Shown here one piece after another: positions 19,583-32,110 of a stretch of 64,000 nt of DNA (its first letter is position 1; every line of letters begins with the position of its first letter). Below the pieces are notes generated by a model. It had not been told where the DNA came from and ran no database searches. It saw only the letters and a list, made by a program, of their open reading frames with translations. The translations under genes and the position numbers were made by a program. Source of the stretch: Corallium rubrum. Its lineage: Eukaryota > Cnidaria > Anthozoa > Scleralcyonacea > Coralliidae. The stretch is from the NCBI GenBank assembly GCA_964035015.1, contig OZ036008.1, forward strand, positions 323,001-387,000. Reading direction: 5' to 3'.

Positions 19583-22282
19583 CTATATGCAATTACTATA
19601 GATAACGCTGTTCTTTAGTCGATTAGTCTTACAGACTGGAACATTGAATTTCCGAGCGCTTCGCAAGTTCTTGCTACAATGGTTTTCCTTGGGTAAAAGT
19701 TTATGCAGCTTATATTCATTATTGTTACTTATTTCCTCAACTAGTTTGGTAGTTATGATTCTCCTGCGGTCAGATAGGCTATCTAAATTACAAGCTATCA
19801 GAGCATCGTTATAGGCGACAAAAGGAAAGATAATCCTCATGGTGCGCTTCTGTAAGCATTCCAGCTCATCGGAAAGATACAACGGCAGAGCGCTATGGAA
19901 AACTGGACAAGCATATTCCATAATCGGTCGGATGCAGGTAGTGTAAAAGGTTAGAAGTTCTTTTGCTGCAATATTCGCTCTTTTTAATTGCCTCAGAAAA
20001 TACAAGCGAACTGACACCTTCTTAAAGATTTCAGTAACATGACAGTTCCATCTCAGATCGCTAGAGATATTCAAACCTAGTAGCTTGACATTCGACACGA
20101 CCTCAATTGCTTGACCGTTGATCAAAATGGGAGCAAAGTCAGGTTTGTTCTTAGCAAAAGAAATTCTGAGCTCCTTGCATTTTTCCTGGTTTAGTTGGAA
20201 CTTACTTCCCTCAGACCTCGTGACCAGCTCATTTACGTCATTTTGGATCATGCTTGCTTTATTTTTCGCTACAGGCTCAGCAATTGTTGTGTCGTCCACG
20301 TATTTCCAAAGCTCCGTATTGCTAGTGTCGATATCATCAATCATAAGTATGAACATCCAAGGACCAAGCTTAGTGCCCTGTGGGACTCCTGCAAGGATAT
20401 CTCTCCATTCTGATCTGCAGTTTCGTTCCACTTTAACTCTCTGTTTACGGTTCTTTAAGAAGTCGATAATCCAGCAGATAATACCATGAGGGATGTCCAA
20501 GGATACCAATTTCCCAGCCAGGATTGTATGGTCGATTAAGTCGAAAGCTTTCTTATAATCAAGTAAAACGACTCTCACAGTAGAGCCAGTCCCGTTCGTG
20601 TGTTTAATCCACGAGTGGATCATACTAATCAGCGCATACGTTGTTGAGGACTTCGGGATAGACCCAAATTGATTGTCGCCGATCCTTTTCAGTATAGCTG
20701 GCCTTACATGCTCCTCAACAACAAACTATTCCGCGATCTTTGATAGAATCGGTGTTAAAGAAATAGGACGTAAGTGCTTGTTGACTTCTTTTACCGGCTT
20801 CTGCTTGGGGATGGGTACTATATCTGCCATTTTCCAAGTAGCAACTAGTCGGCCCTCGCTATAGGAACAATTAAGGATGTCCCGTATGGGATCCATCAGC
20901 AAATCTGGATTCTCCTTTAGCAGCCACGCTGGGATTCCATCTGGACCAGACGCCTTTTTTGAGTTCAGAGATGATAGTTTCGGGAAGACTGAGTTCGCCG
21001 TAACTGCAAAAGGCGGAGAGAAAGGACCCTCTTGTTCAGGCTGGAAATCGTTGGGGAGGGGTGTGAAGTCATTCATTGGCAACAGGAATGTTTCATTAAT
21101 CGTGTTGGATAAATCCAATGCACTGGTGGCCCCATCTATGTGTTGTAAGGATCTCACGAGATCATCCCGATCCCCCAAAACAGATGACATACCGCTGAGT
21201 CTCTTTACTTCCTTCCACCATAAAGATGGTTTACAATCCTTCAGATGGTTGACTTTCGACTCATAACACTTCCCTCTGCAGGTCTTACGCTCCCGGTTGA
21301 CGCGATTTCTTAGGTAATGGAACATCAGTAGGTCTCCTTGTGCAAGTGCACATTGACGCCATCTAATTACGTCCTTCAGGATTGAATTAATCCATGGTGG
21401 ATCGTTAGAATGGATTGTTTTTGATCGAAAAGAGAGCACAAAATCCAACCCCGTTTGGATGATCGTTTCGAGGAGGGACGTTTTCTCTGCGCAGGTGTTT
21501 GCAGTGCTAATAAGTGTAGGTACGTCAACGTCCTGTAGATACCTGCGCATAGCAAGCCGATTGCTTGGTTTCAAGTCTCTTGATACAACAGTAAGCCGCT
21601 GGCTAGGGAGCTGGCATCGTTCTTTTGGTTGTAGCTCCACTGACATGTGGTCTGATAAACCGTGCGGAGGGCGCTGAACAGGATCTTTATAGAAGTGGTT
21701 CAAATTTGTCAAAATTAAATCAAGAGTTCTATTACCGCGGATAGGAAACTTTACAATCTGCCTCAGATCATAACTATTTTGTAGACGTGTCATATTAAGC
21801 CGGTTAAAATCGCCAACGATCAAAAGACCGCAGTTGGTATAACGAGATTCGATAAACGACAAACATTTGGATAAATATTGTAAAACTGCAGAGTCATCGG
21901 CGCTTGGCGGATGGTAAATATTTCCCAGCACAATACAGCTATATCCCCTTGGGAGACGGCTAGGTCGAAGTTTAATCCAAAGAGCTTCGAACAACGGGTC
22001 TTCCAGATCCTCCAAAATAGTAAAGTTTACATTGTTTTTGATTAACGTACAAACTCCACCATGTATGGTATCACTCTGTCCCTTCGTACCAGGTTAAAAC
22101 CATCTAAAGCGACCACATTGTCGTGTACATGACTTTGGAGCCAAGACTCAGTTATACAAACACAGTCTAGATTTGCATAAGAAACAACGTGGCGGATTTC
22201 ATCAATCTTGGGAGTCAAGGACATGACATTGGATAAATACAGCGATGGAACATAGGCAGATAGTGATCCACCCCTTCTATTA
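19583..22282 (-). pseudogene. LINE2 endonuclease and reverse transcriptase (one stop, one frameshift)
   Basis: Minus-strand ORF2. The endonuclease part (PKIDEIRHVVSYANLDCVCITESWL, IVGDFNRLNM, GLSDHMSVEL) leads into a linker and reverse transcriptase (SGPDGIPAWLLKEN, LRPISLTPILSKIAE, VVLLDYKKAFDLIDHTIL, GVPQGTKLGPWMFILMID, KYVDDTTI with catalytic YVDD, LQKRTMRIIFPF). One frameshift lies near 22070 (RRDR then DTIHGGVCTLIKN in another frame). One in-frame TAG follows KIAE near 20724, and the frame then resumes (FVVEEHVRPAILKRI). Otherwise it is open over about 890 residues. The reading frame continues upstream beyond element A at 39681. Confidence 0.9.
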
Positions 22283-22530
22283 CACTGTTAATTTCAGGGT
22301 GTTAATTTAGCACCAAAAGTGGTGTTAAATAAAAAGGTACAAAATAACACCTTTAGTGGTGCTATTTTAACACCGCTATTTAAGGTGTCAATTTAGCACC
22401 TTGCGAGGTGCTAAAATAGCACCATTTTTGGTGTCATAATAACCCGGATTTAAGTGTTATTTTAGCACTTACGCCTTGGTGTTAATATAGCGCTTGATTA
22501 AGGTGCTATTTTAACATCATAATATCCTAA
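22283..22530. repeat. left subterminal palindromic repeat array of element A
   Basis: At least ten copies of GGTGTTAATTTAGCACC or GGTGCTATTTTAACACC variants in both orientations, matching the right array at 39413-39678. In CACTA elements such motifs bind the element's transposase. Confidence 0.85.
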
Positions 22531-22703
22531 AAATTAATTCCCCCACCTATACTTGGCGCACAAAATAACAACAAGAATATTCTCAAAATATATTGTGTAT
22601 TTATATTCTACTTAAATGTATAAAAATATGTATATTATCTACTTGCTCATTTATGTCCAATGAGTGAGCGTATATTTAAGAGCTAATGGTGATGTCCAAT
22701 TCT

Positions 22704-22841
22704 TTAATAAGTTTTTGTACTGATATCCTCTTCTTTGCATTCTTGAGGCCGACTCAAAAGAATAGCTTCCAAGAAGGCATACACATTTGAAACATCTGGT
22801 GTGTACTCCATATTTAAGACGTAAAAGGTACAAACGAGGAG
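22704..22841 (-). pseudogene. 3' end of the SAMD3-like cargo gene, beyond element B
   Basis: Continuation of exon 5 on the far side of element B. With B and one TA removed, ...THGQISMAV joins VLLVCTFYVLNMEYTPDVSN, then VYAFLEAILLSRPQECKEED, with a TAA stop at 22704-22706. The conserved pattern (SITHG followed by a hydrophobic stretch, YVLN.EY and a final helix) is what I recall as the C-terminus of SAMD3-like proteins. The exact restoration of the frame fixes B's target duplication as TA. Confidence 0.55.
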
Positions 22842-22843
22842 TA

Positions 22844-23250
22844 CACTCTAAAAAAGGTGTGTTCAAATAACACACTTTTTTTGTCCAGAGATTGACACGT
22901 TTTAAGGTGTGTTATTCAGCACACCTTGGTGTGTTCAATAACACACCTTAAGGTGTGTTTTCTGCTTGTCCAGAATTTGACACGTTTTAAGCTGTGTTTT
23001 TAGAAAGGTGTGTTATGCAACACACCAACATGTGTTATTCAACACAGCAAGGTGTGTTATGCAACACACCAAGGTGTGTTATGTAACACACCTTCAGTTG
23101 TATTGAATAAAACATTATAGGTGTATTATTTAACACACTATTAGGTGTGTTATGACACCATGAGATGTGTTATGCAACACCTTTGCAGTAGATGTGTTGT
23201 TGAACAAGGTGTTACAAATAACACACCTTCAGCTGTGTTAAATAAAAAAT
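22844..23250. repeat. left subterminal repeat array of element B
   Basis: About 15 GGTGTGTT / AACACACC motifs in alternating orientation, many forming perfect small hairpins such as TGTGTTATTCAACACA. Confidence 0.9.
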
Positions 23251-24637
23251 GTACGGTAGGTACACAGAATGCATATATGATAAATATATTTATTAAATAA
23301 TAAACACTAATGTTACATGGTTATAGCTATATATGGCTTAGTTTAAGTTAATACAACAAAAATAGAATATTCATGCAGGTATGATAAAGATATTATGATA
23401 AAGGTATTATATATACAAGTAAAGCTAAATAAAAATGAAGTGATTATAAATGGTCCTTTTTATAATAAAGGTATAATGTAACTACTAACTACATGCAGTC
23501 GCTGCCGCACTTATATGCAAAAGTCCCTAATATGGAAAAATTGCTTAATATATATATAAAGTTTTCATCCGTTTCCGTTTATATGCAAAATCCACTTATA
23601 AGCAAAAACCTAGACTAACCACTAACCATGTTACATGTATGTGGTTCTGCATCTATATCTAAAATACATCGATGATTCAACATTTAGGATAATAATGACA
23701 TATTTAGAATGTTGGTATTTTCAAAGTGTACTTAACAACAATCCAATCAGCAATGACACCAGGGAACATCAGTGGAATCATCTTGGAGATCAACAATCCT
23801 TTTCTTTTGTTGAAAAGTTGGTTTTTGCATCATCACTCAATGTGTACCAGTCCATTCCTGTAAAATAAGAAAATTAGTTCAACAATTTGTTAAGTAATAT
23901 TTAAGTAAATCAAATATTCAAAGGTATACACTAACCACTTTGCAACAAAAACTCAAAATTTCAATTTATAAGTTAAAATTTTGATTTTGTTGTAATTTTT
24001 CTTTGTTAAAATAGTCATTCCATTTAACCCATTCATGCCTACAATAGGGTTGTGAGCAATCATTGACTGATAAACATAGTAAAACAATAAAGAGGAAATT
24101 TTCAGCTGGTTCAGGCAGGAATGGGTAATAATCACTTGACTCAATACGATTGCTACCACCCCTTCAGAGAGTAAAATCCATCTGGAGTGTAAATTAATGT
24201 CAATATTAAACTTTATATACAAAGTACATTTAGGACTTAATCTTCCATCATATACTGTCACAGACGAGCTCTCAGTAATGACCTACTATGCAGCTGCTAG
24301 CTCACTAGCTTCCCAGGGTCAAAAGTAAGAATCCCTCCAAAGGTCACATACTCACACATTCCTCCTAACTACAAGATTTCAGTTACCGAACAAACAATTT
24401 GGACAGAAAATTCTACTTTCCTAGGAAAATTCTTGTAATTTTGAAGACAATTAGAAAATAGGGATGTTCAGTAATGTATAAGGAATATGCATGCAGTATC
24501 TGTATATCACTAAAATTATACTAAATGAATATTATTAACTAGTGTTATACCAGTTTGTCTTATTTATCAAACTGGTCAACTTTCTAAAATATCCAGATGT
24601 GTGATATGGGTTTTTAGCATATCAATGATACTGATAT
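23251..24637. other. interior of element B, no gene seen
   Basis: AT-rich sequence with short open frames of no recognisable type. Nothing further is supported. Confidence 0.4.
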
Positions 24638-24650
24638 ATATGTATATATG

Positions 24651-24697
<47 letters not shown>
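24638..24697. repeat. (TA)n microsatellite
   Basis: ATGTATATATG followed by about 20 TA units, inside element B. Confidence 0.95.
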
Positions 24698-24698
<1 letters not shown>

Positions 24699-24772
24699 GG
24701 AAGTTTGAGCACTCTGGCCCTATACCACCTCATGCTCTCTAGATGTGCACACTACTTACATTATCCCACAAT

Positions 24773-27700
24773 CAGGGCCTTTTTTAACACTGATACTGGG
24801 GGGCCATGCCCCCCCCCCAGCCGCTGCCATGGCCCTCCCACTGGGCACTTTTGCCCCCCCCCCCAGTACAATAGCTTTTTAAATTTCTATTTGTATAAAC
24901 TATAAAGCAAATTAGTTTACAAATTCAAAAAATATGAGTTAAAAATGCCTTAAATCTGTTTTATAACGAAGTGAATCATTTTAAAGAAAAGACAGCACAA
25001 AGCTTATTCGTGATGACATGCAGTTGCGTGGGAAACTGGGGAACAGAGCGTGTTAGGGGACTAGTGCTGAATTTAAGTGGCAGCCATTTTGTTTTGTTGT
25101 TCTTTTATATAAATAGAGTTTTACCGTATGAACCGCTGCCGTACACGTACTACAAGAATGAGGTGATAAATTTATCTCATATTTATAAGTATGCCTAATG
25201 CGGCCAAACGAAGACTGGATAATGAAAAGAAGCTCCAAAAAGAAGCAGTAAAGTGCCAAAAAATAAGTTCGTTTTTCTTGAAAGAAACTGTTTGTAGTGA
25301 AGGCAAAGAAGTTCCCGAAGGTCCCGATTAAAACTGAATGGTCTGGATGGATGCTCGAATACCAGCTCGTTGTTAGAAGAGGAAACCAACAACCTTACAA
25401 CTGTCACTACGTCTTGTCCTGTAAGCTTACGTTTCGATGTCGATGATGCTGATGAACAATCACCTGAAACACTGAAAACTATAGGCACTGATACTGCCAT
25501 TACTGGTGAAGAAAACGGCATCCAACTAACTCAGCAAACCTCTGTAAACTCTAGGGAAAGTATAGAATGCGAGAACGATGATGCTCAAGCTGAGAAATAT
25601 GAAAGTTGCACGTCTAGTCAAATAACCCAAGTTTATTTATACCGAGGATTCCAGCTGAATATAAACGCCATTATCAAGAAGGCAGGGACTGATATCCTTT
25701 CCCTTTACCACGAGAAAACCCGAAAGGCAAGTGCAAAACATTCAAAAACAAGGTCTCTAGTAAAATGTCTTGTTTGCTCTGAATTTGAAGAGGAAGCAAA
25801 GCGATTTGCTGCAAACGGTCAGGTGTATATAGCTCATGGTGTCCGTTGTGACGGCGAAAAGAAACTACAAGATATTGTAGACCATTTACATGGGGCTCCT
25901 CATGCTGCAGCATTGGAGAGGAAAACGCTTTCCACAAAATGGGCCAGAAATTCTACGAATCATCCTTGGTTGAGGACCCTGAAGAGTAATGATCCAGGTG
26001 TGATACGGACATTGATTCAATTGGCAGTCCATGTTTACAATGACAGCAAACTTCTCACTCCTGCTGCATGGTCCTGGCCTTCACGATCATTAGCTCAACT
26101 TCATGCAGAAGAGCAGTTCAAGATTTATGGCAATTCCGAAAGTTCTATTGCATTTAGTCCGTTTCAACCAGCAGCCATCGATTTGCACTACCGTGATCCA
26201 GTTCACTATGCGGAAGTCCTGCATATTGAAGGTGACATGGAAAGAGAGAAGTTGAAAGTAGAACTGCAGAAGTGTCTTCGTTTTGCAGTTCAGATTGATG
26301 AGTCTGTTGATACAAAGCAACAAGACAAGAAGTTCGTCTTTGTACGTTTTAATAATGAAGCCTCCCCTCTTTGCATACAAACACGTTTAGTATGTGTAAA
26401 AGAGTTTGAGAGACGTGGTGCTGAAGGATTGTTCGATGCCGTTATTGATTCTTTGAAAGATATTGGCCTGAATGATACAGAAATCCAAGCAAGTTTTGCC
26501 GGAGTCACAACAGATGGGGAGTCAGCAAATACAGGTCGGAAATCTGGTCTTTGGTCACGAATGGAGGAGTATGCTGGCCACCCAACTTTTAATTTTTGGT
26601 GTGTCTGTCACAGATCTGATTTGGCCATGGAAGATGTCATTCGATCTGTTCCAGAGTTGAAAATATGGAGTTCCAATGTAGTTGGCGTTTCAACGTTTTA
26701 TCGCGCTTCTGGTCTGCGCACCAAAGAACTCAAGAGTACAATTCCAAAGATGAAGTCCTTCCCAGCTCATCACGAAGTCAGGTTTGCACAACATCTAATA
26801 CAATTATGCGAAGCCGTCCTGAGTAATCTTGATGGCTGTCGCCTTCATTGGCAGAAAATCATCGATGCACCAACTGGGGAGTACGACAGAAAGGAGAAAG
26901 ACAAGGCAAGAGGATTCCTAAAGATTTGGCATCCTGCAAGTCTCCAAACTTGGCTAACCGCCCTTATGGTTGACATCTGTTCCGTTTTCAGGTACATCGA
27001 AAAAGAATGCCAGAAGAAAGACACAATCCTTCCCGATATTTTGAGGTATCGAGACGTGGCATTGCAGAAATTTGAGCTCTTGGAACCTAAACCATCTCCA
27101 GGAAATTATCCTGTAGCATTATGTATTTTTTACTACACAAAAGGTATATTTACTGTTCAAGCAAAAATGAGAGCTTTCAATAACAAATGTACACTTACAA
27201 CTGCATTTTAGGGGGCCAAGAAGAGAAACTGGAGAAGAAGTTACAGTCGTCAGAAGATCAAAGCAGAACTGATGACCAGCGTCACCGACGAACAACTGGC
27301 CATTCACTAGTAACAACATTTCGTCGAAACAAAGAAGCAATAAGAGTTGAAATTGTATCATCTTCAAAGAACTATCTGAAAGTAATGCATAATCATAATT
27401 TTTTTTTACATCATACACATAATTCTATATTTGGCCTGTTCATTTATATACCGACAACATTCTGTCATTCTTCATTTCAACACACTCCGCATTTGAGTAC
27501 AAATATCGGGTATAATTGTTATTCTAAATTCAATTTCTCGGCGTTTTTTTCTCTAGACTCGATTGGATGATAAACAAAATGAAGTTGTCAAGCACATTAT
27601 CAACATAACCACAGCCAAGATTGGTATCGAGTTCATTAATGCTTCTGTTCCCCTGCTTACATCATGTAACATAACAAATCAAGAAGAATTTACCAATGCA

Positions 27701-28848
27701 GTGCTGGAGAATTTTGACTCAATAAAGCCTAAGGAGGAAATATCAAACCAAGATTATGGTGTACGGCTGTATTCCATGCTGAGAGGCAGCAAGCCACCGG
27801 TAACAGAATTCCTATCAAGTTTCTGTGTTGTCTCACCTCACAGCATGACAGTAAAAAGGTCCGTATCGACCTACAACATGCTTTTTTTCGGATCTCAGGA
27901 CGGCAACCTCAGAGAAAACATTGGTTGACAGGCTATTAATTCATTGGAATGGTGTTCCGACCGCCTTTTATGATCCAAGACCTGCTGTTCAGAAGTTTAT
28001 GCTAAAGAAGGACAGGAGAATGAATTTGCCAATTGTTAGCACCTATGTTGAAAGGGATTTTATTAAGAAGTTTTTTAAACCGCAATAGACCAAACAAGCA
28101 TTCACCATTATATAGTCGTACTTATCGCTTATCAGCATTTGAACAATGTCTTAACAGACAAGTACAGACTGGATTATACTAATTTACTTTAAGTAAACAT
28201 TTGAATCTTTTAATTTGTCCTATATAGCAAGCTCTTAATTTGTTTCTAGAGTCTACTGTCTAGCTTTCTTTTTTATGTTCAAGTTAATAGACATAATTTA
28301 ACATTATATGTCAAAGTTTTGAGAATTGTCGCTATGTTGTACATTAGTGATTAGTTCGTTTAAAATAATGATGAAACAATCAATCCCGTTATGTAAAGGT
28401 GAATATTGCATGATTTTCATGTAACGTATGTATATTATAGCTATAAATTGCTAGTTTGTTACATTATTGTGGCTAATGCCTCATCTTTTTTCTTCATACG
28501 TGTATTCTTTGTTAGAATGAAGTCCAAATCTGGCAAATCATTACTAGGTTAGAGTTACTATCAAATGTTTGAGGTCTGAAATCATTTAGATAACGTCAGA
28601 AATATATATTATGTGCTAAAAGTTTCCCCCTGATATATAAAAAATCGAGAGTGCTCCCAACTTGTATTGCTATAATGCTGAAAAAGTGAAAATAACTTTC
28701 CAAAAACGTTAAAATTTTAAAAATTTTCTTCTGAAGTATGCCGTCATACCACAGATACTAAAAGACTCTAAAAAATTTTTGGGATTGCAATGACCGTTTA
28801 ATTAAGAACAGAAACCCCCCCACTGGCAAATTCTTAAAAAAGGCTCTG
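24773..28848 (+). mobile_element. hAT transposon with 8-bp TSD, inserted in element B
   Basis: The termini are CAGGGCCTTTTTTAA (left) and the inverted CAGAGCCTTTTTTAA (right). Both sides carry CCCACAAT (24765-24772 and 28849-28856), the 8-bp duplication expected for hAT. C-rich subterminal tracts follow both ends. The 4076-bp element contains one spliced transposase gene on the plus strand. The gene has two frameshifts, so the copy is probably inactive, though it looks recent. Confidence 0.9.
25191..28087 (+). pseudogene. hAT transposase gene, spliced, KIAA1586-like; two frameshifts
   Basis: The start codon is at 25191 (MPNAAKRRLDNEKKLQKEA, then a KISSFFLKE motif). A frameshift near 25325 leads into a frame open to 27143 that holds an RNase H-like core: FAVQIDESVDTKQQDKK (first acidic position), FAGVTTDGESANTGRKSG, WCVCHRSDLAMEDV. 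Intron 1 is 27144-27211 (AAAG|GTATAT...TTTTAG), exon 2 is 27212-27381, intron 2 is 27382-27556 (GTAATG...CTCTAG) and exon 3 starts at 27557 (TRLDDKQNEVVKHIIN). One extra T in the T-run near 27885 shifts the frame before the dimerisation end (SDLRTATSEKTLVDRLLIHW, ending FIKKFFKPQ at 28087). It is related to the hAT proteins annotated as KIAA1586-like. It cuts and pastes the element by binding the TIRs. Confidence 0.85.
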
Positions 28849-28856
28849 CCCACAAT

Positions 28857-29024
28857 AAAAAGGTCCTGCCTGAATCGTTCTGGCCCTTCAAGTGTTCCTG
28901 GGATCTTGCGTAGCAACAGAAAATTACATAAAAAGCATAAGGATGTCTGCGAAGCTTTTACCAAATATCTTGGTGATCGAAAGAAGGAAATTATGGAATA
29001 TATTCCAACATGCCTATTGGAATA
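28857..29024 (+). CDS. short open frame in element B, unknown
   Basis: Reads SGPSSVPGILRSNRKLHKKH, then KDVCEAFTKYLGDRKKEIME and ends TCLLE-stop. The frame continues leftward across the hAT insertion (one TSD copy) into 24700-24772. The composition (Lys- and charge-rich, no repeats) looks like real protein, possibly the C-terminus of a gene of element B. I do not recognise it. Confidence 0.3.
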
Positions 29025-30130
29025 GATCATTATGTCATTAGCTAATAAATAAACTACAAGTATATGAATTAAGCTTATTTAAGGATTTTACTTACCAATA
29101 ACAGCAAGTTGAATTGAATGGTTGAACACAACTGAACAGAGTAACTCTACCCTATACACTAGAAAACAAGAGAAAATAATATATGAATGAATAAGCAAAC
29201 AAACACACACAAAACACACTGTTAGTCTGTTACCAACAATTTAATATATCATATTAATGATGATGAATTCTGCCAATCACAAATAACTTTTACCTCAAGG
29301 TCTGAATGCTTTAGTTTCACATAAGATAATCCTTATCATGAAAGCAACGGTGGCTAAAGAATAGCAAAAAAGATAGAATGATTTGAGAGTTTGACCGTTT
29401 GTTAGGAACCACAATTGACTAAATTGAGAAGAGATTCCAGCCGCCATGTTGACGAGTCAAAACATGATGACTTAATAATTCAACTACAGTAACCTCAGTA
29501 TAAAATGGTTTGTATTGGACAATCAAACAGGAAATTTGACGAGAGCCAGAGAAAATTTTACATTACAATAAGTAGGGCAATAGAAAACAAACGATAAATA
29601 CTCAATCTCTTACCTTGCTTGTGCCTCGCGCGAGAGAAGCTTCTAGGACTTTCTTGGTTCAACTGGATTTTCATGGCTTTTAATTAAATCTTTCCGTAAG
29701 AAGAATAATGTTACTTCGGTGAAGACTGTCTCCTTGATCTCTTCGCAAACAAAAAAGTCTTTTATTACCAAAAGTTTCTACAGCATGAATCTCAAAAGTC
29801 AAAACACCATCACAAACGAATTTCAAACGTGGCGGGCTGAGATGAGAATCAAGATAGAGGTGACGCTATCCCAAGTATCAATGCGCGCTCGCTAGCTGCG
29901 CGATTTCGTTGCTGCATACTAACAAACGCTTTGGAATAACACATCTTGTAAATATAATACAACATTTTTTTAGCTTAAATATCCCTATGTTTAAAGCTTT
30001 ATATCTATACCTAAATGTGCATGAGGTAATTCCAAATCAATATAGGCCTATACGTTTGTAATTTTGAAACGGAATAGCATATCAGAATTCAGAAAGAAAG
30101 GGTTATTACCGAAATTATTCTGTTTGAAGA
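29025..30130. other. interior of element B, no gene seen
   Basis: No gene is recognised. About 29940-30100 is homologous, in reverse, to 44720-44880 beside the end of element C, which supports a common family for B and C. Confidence 0.5.
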
Positions 30131-30180
30131 GTGCGGAATTATTTCCAAAGATGGACAAAGACAAAGGCCTTTGTCAGAGT

Positions 30181-30182
<2 letters not shown>

Positions 30183-30224
<42 letters not shown>

Positions 30225-30227
30225 AAA
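30183..30227. repeat. (TA)n microsatellite
   Basis: About 20 TA units interrupted by TTTA. Confidence 0.9.
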
Positions 30228-30236
30228 TACATAATA

Positions 30237-30440
30237 CACTCACACAATCACTCACTCACTCACTCACTCACTCACTCACTCACTCACTCACTCACTCACT
30301 CACTCACTCACTCACTCACTCACTCACTCACTCACTCACTCACTCACTCACTCACTCACTCACTCACTCACTCACTCACTCACTCACTCACTCACTCACT
30401 CACTCACTCACTCACTCACTCACTCACTCACTCACTCACG
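30237..30440. repeat. (ACTC)n microsatellite, ~200 bp
   Basis: A nearly perfect run of about 48 ACTC units adjoining the right subterminal array of element B. Confidence 0.95.
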
Positions 30441-30477
30441 CAACGCATACCCACTTGATAACTATATAAGGTATAAA

Positions 30478-30900
30478 TAAGGTGTGTTCTTTGAAACATG
30501 GTTTTTAAAAAGGTGTGTTATTATATTATGGTATTGTGTTATTAATGAAGGTGTGTAATTAGGAGGTGTGTTTTTTGGAAAGGTGTGCCACAAAAGCTGT
30601 GTTTTTTCAAAGGTGTGTAAATGCTAAGGTGTGTTATTCAGAAAAGGTGTGTTACATTAACACACCTCCCTCATGCAAAGGTTTGTTATAACAAGGTGTG
30701 TTATGTCAAGGTGTGTCGAATAACACACCCGGGTGTGTTATTCAACACACATGGGTGTGTTATTCAACACACATGGGTGTGTTATCCAACACACCAAGGT
30801 GTGTTTTGTAACACACCAAGATGTGTAATTGATTATTTTTCTGACAAGGTGTGTTAAAATAACACGCCTTAGTGTATTTCAAAACACACTTTTTAAAGTG
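30478..30900. repeat. right subterminal repeat array of element B
   Basis: The same motif set as the left array: GGTGTGTT direct copies on the inner side, then paired copies toward the CACTTTAAAAAG end. Confidence 0.9.
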
Positions 30901-30902
30901 TA

Positions 30903-31781
30903 CCACTGCCATAGATATTTGACCATGGGTTATTGAAGATAAATCCAGGAATCTTTGCCCTCCGACAGAAATAAAGAGGGGATCCACCTGGGCAAGATCT
31001 CCAGATGCAATTAACCTTGGGTAGGTCGACTTTGCAATCTCTGCATCAATCGATTCGTCGTCCTGAAAATAATAATCAAGCAAACTTATTCCCTTTTTTT
31101 CGGATAGAACAAATCATTGTTTACATGGTACATGGTTTACAATCATGATTTTGCCTTCCTGAGCCAGGCACACAACACAAAGGATAGTTTACACTTGTAA
31201 AATGGAGACCAAAGTCAAGGCTCAGGCTAGGACTCACAGATAGTTTATAATTAGCTTAAAGACAATGTGTTTCAACATATTTATTGTTACTTGTGAATAC
31301 TTACAGAACAAACTTTTAGGAACAATAGTTCTGCTGCCTTCTCCTTTAATATATCTTGCAAGATCAAAGCAGCCATTGTACTCTTTATGTCTGTCAAGAG
31401 AGAAAGAATATGAATTAAAAAGTTGCCAAAATTTGTTAATTCACAAGCAATACAAGTAAGGGCTCTAATGGACGGTGGACCTAGGGGGATAAGGCCCGAA
31501 GAGGTAAATGTTGGAAACAGGGAACAGCATACTTTGGGCTTGAAATTATAGAACAAGAAACCTATATTGAAACTCATGAAATATTAAAAGTTATTTGAAT
31601 GATGTACCTGATCCTCTGTCCGGTTCCTCTTCTAATGATCTCTCCATTATGTTTACCCGGGATTTTATGCTCCTTTTGGTGCATCTGGAAGCACTCAATC
31701 AATTTCTTCTCCAGTAACCTCCACAGTAATTTCACGAACCAACTTGTTGTCATTTAAAATTCTTCCAAATTCTGCCTTCAC
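30903..31781 (-). pseudogene. middle exons of the SAMD3-like cargo gene
   Basis: Exon 3 starts at 31781 after TTCTAG and reads VKAEFGRILNDNKLVREI, in phase with exon 2 (...LISE|VKAEFG). It meets a stop after EVTGEEID; another frame then reads LIECFQMHQKEHKIPGKHN to a GTACAT donor near 31610, so a frameshift or extra intron is likely. Exon 4 (about 31397-31307) has flanking ACAG and GTAAGT and can read HKEYNGCFDLARYIKGEG. Exon 5 (31064 down) follows TTTTCAG and reads DDESIDAEIAKSTYPRLI, then LAQVDPLFISVGGQRFLDL, and is cut at 30903 by element B. Confidence 0.45.
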
Positions 31782-31853
31782 CTAGAATAGAATACACATA
31801 TTTACTTAACCATGTAGGGAATTTAAAAATGATTGCAAACTCACCAGCATACC

Positions 31854-32110
31854 TGTTGTGGACTCTACACAATTCACGCGGACACAGCTACTGCTATAAT
31901 TCTTTTATTTGTACAGCGAAAAGACAATCACTTTCCAAATATTCGAGAATTTCTTTCGAGTGTTAAATAGATGTGAGAACTCGTAGTCATCTTAACACAG
32001 AATAATAAACATGTGTCTCTGACGTCATCAGCTAGTATTCAGTTTCTCGCGGCGAACTAAACTTATTATATAAAGTTATTAAACAATTAAATCTCAAAAA
32101 ATCCGAAACA
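31854..32110 (-). repeat. 3' LTR of the BEL/Pao element
   Basis: 257 bp, TGTTGTGGACT...CCGAAACA in plus orientation, about 97% identical to the LTR at 38688-38944. Confidence 0.95.

Larger units (their letters stand above)
22844..30900. mobile_element. Element B: CACTA-like (CMC) transposon inside element A
   Basis: The ends are CACTCTAAAAAAGGTGTG (left) and the inverted CACTTTAAAAAGTGTG (right), with TA duplicated (22842-22843, 30901-30902). Subterminal arrays at 22850-23250 and 30480-30895 are dense in GGTGTGTTATTCAACACACC and its variants in both orientations. Without the nested hAT it is about 3.97 kb. It holds microsatellites and one short open frame (28857-29024), but no recognisable transposase, so it is probably non-autonomous. 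It is inserted in the last exon of the cargo gene of element A. Confidence 0.8.

Noticed and set aside
30131-30469. Frame with Thr-His-Ser-Leu repeats
   Set aside because: Translation of (ACTC)n.
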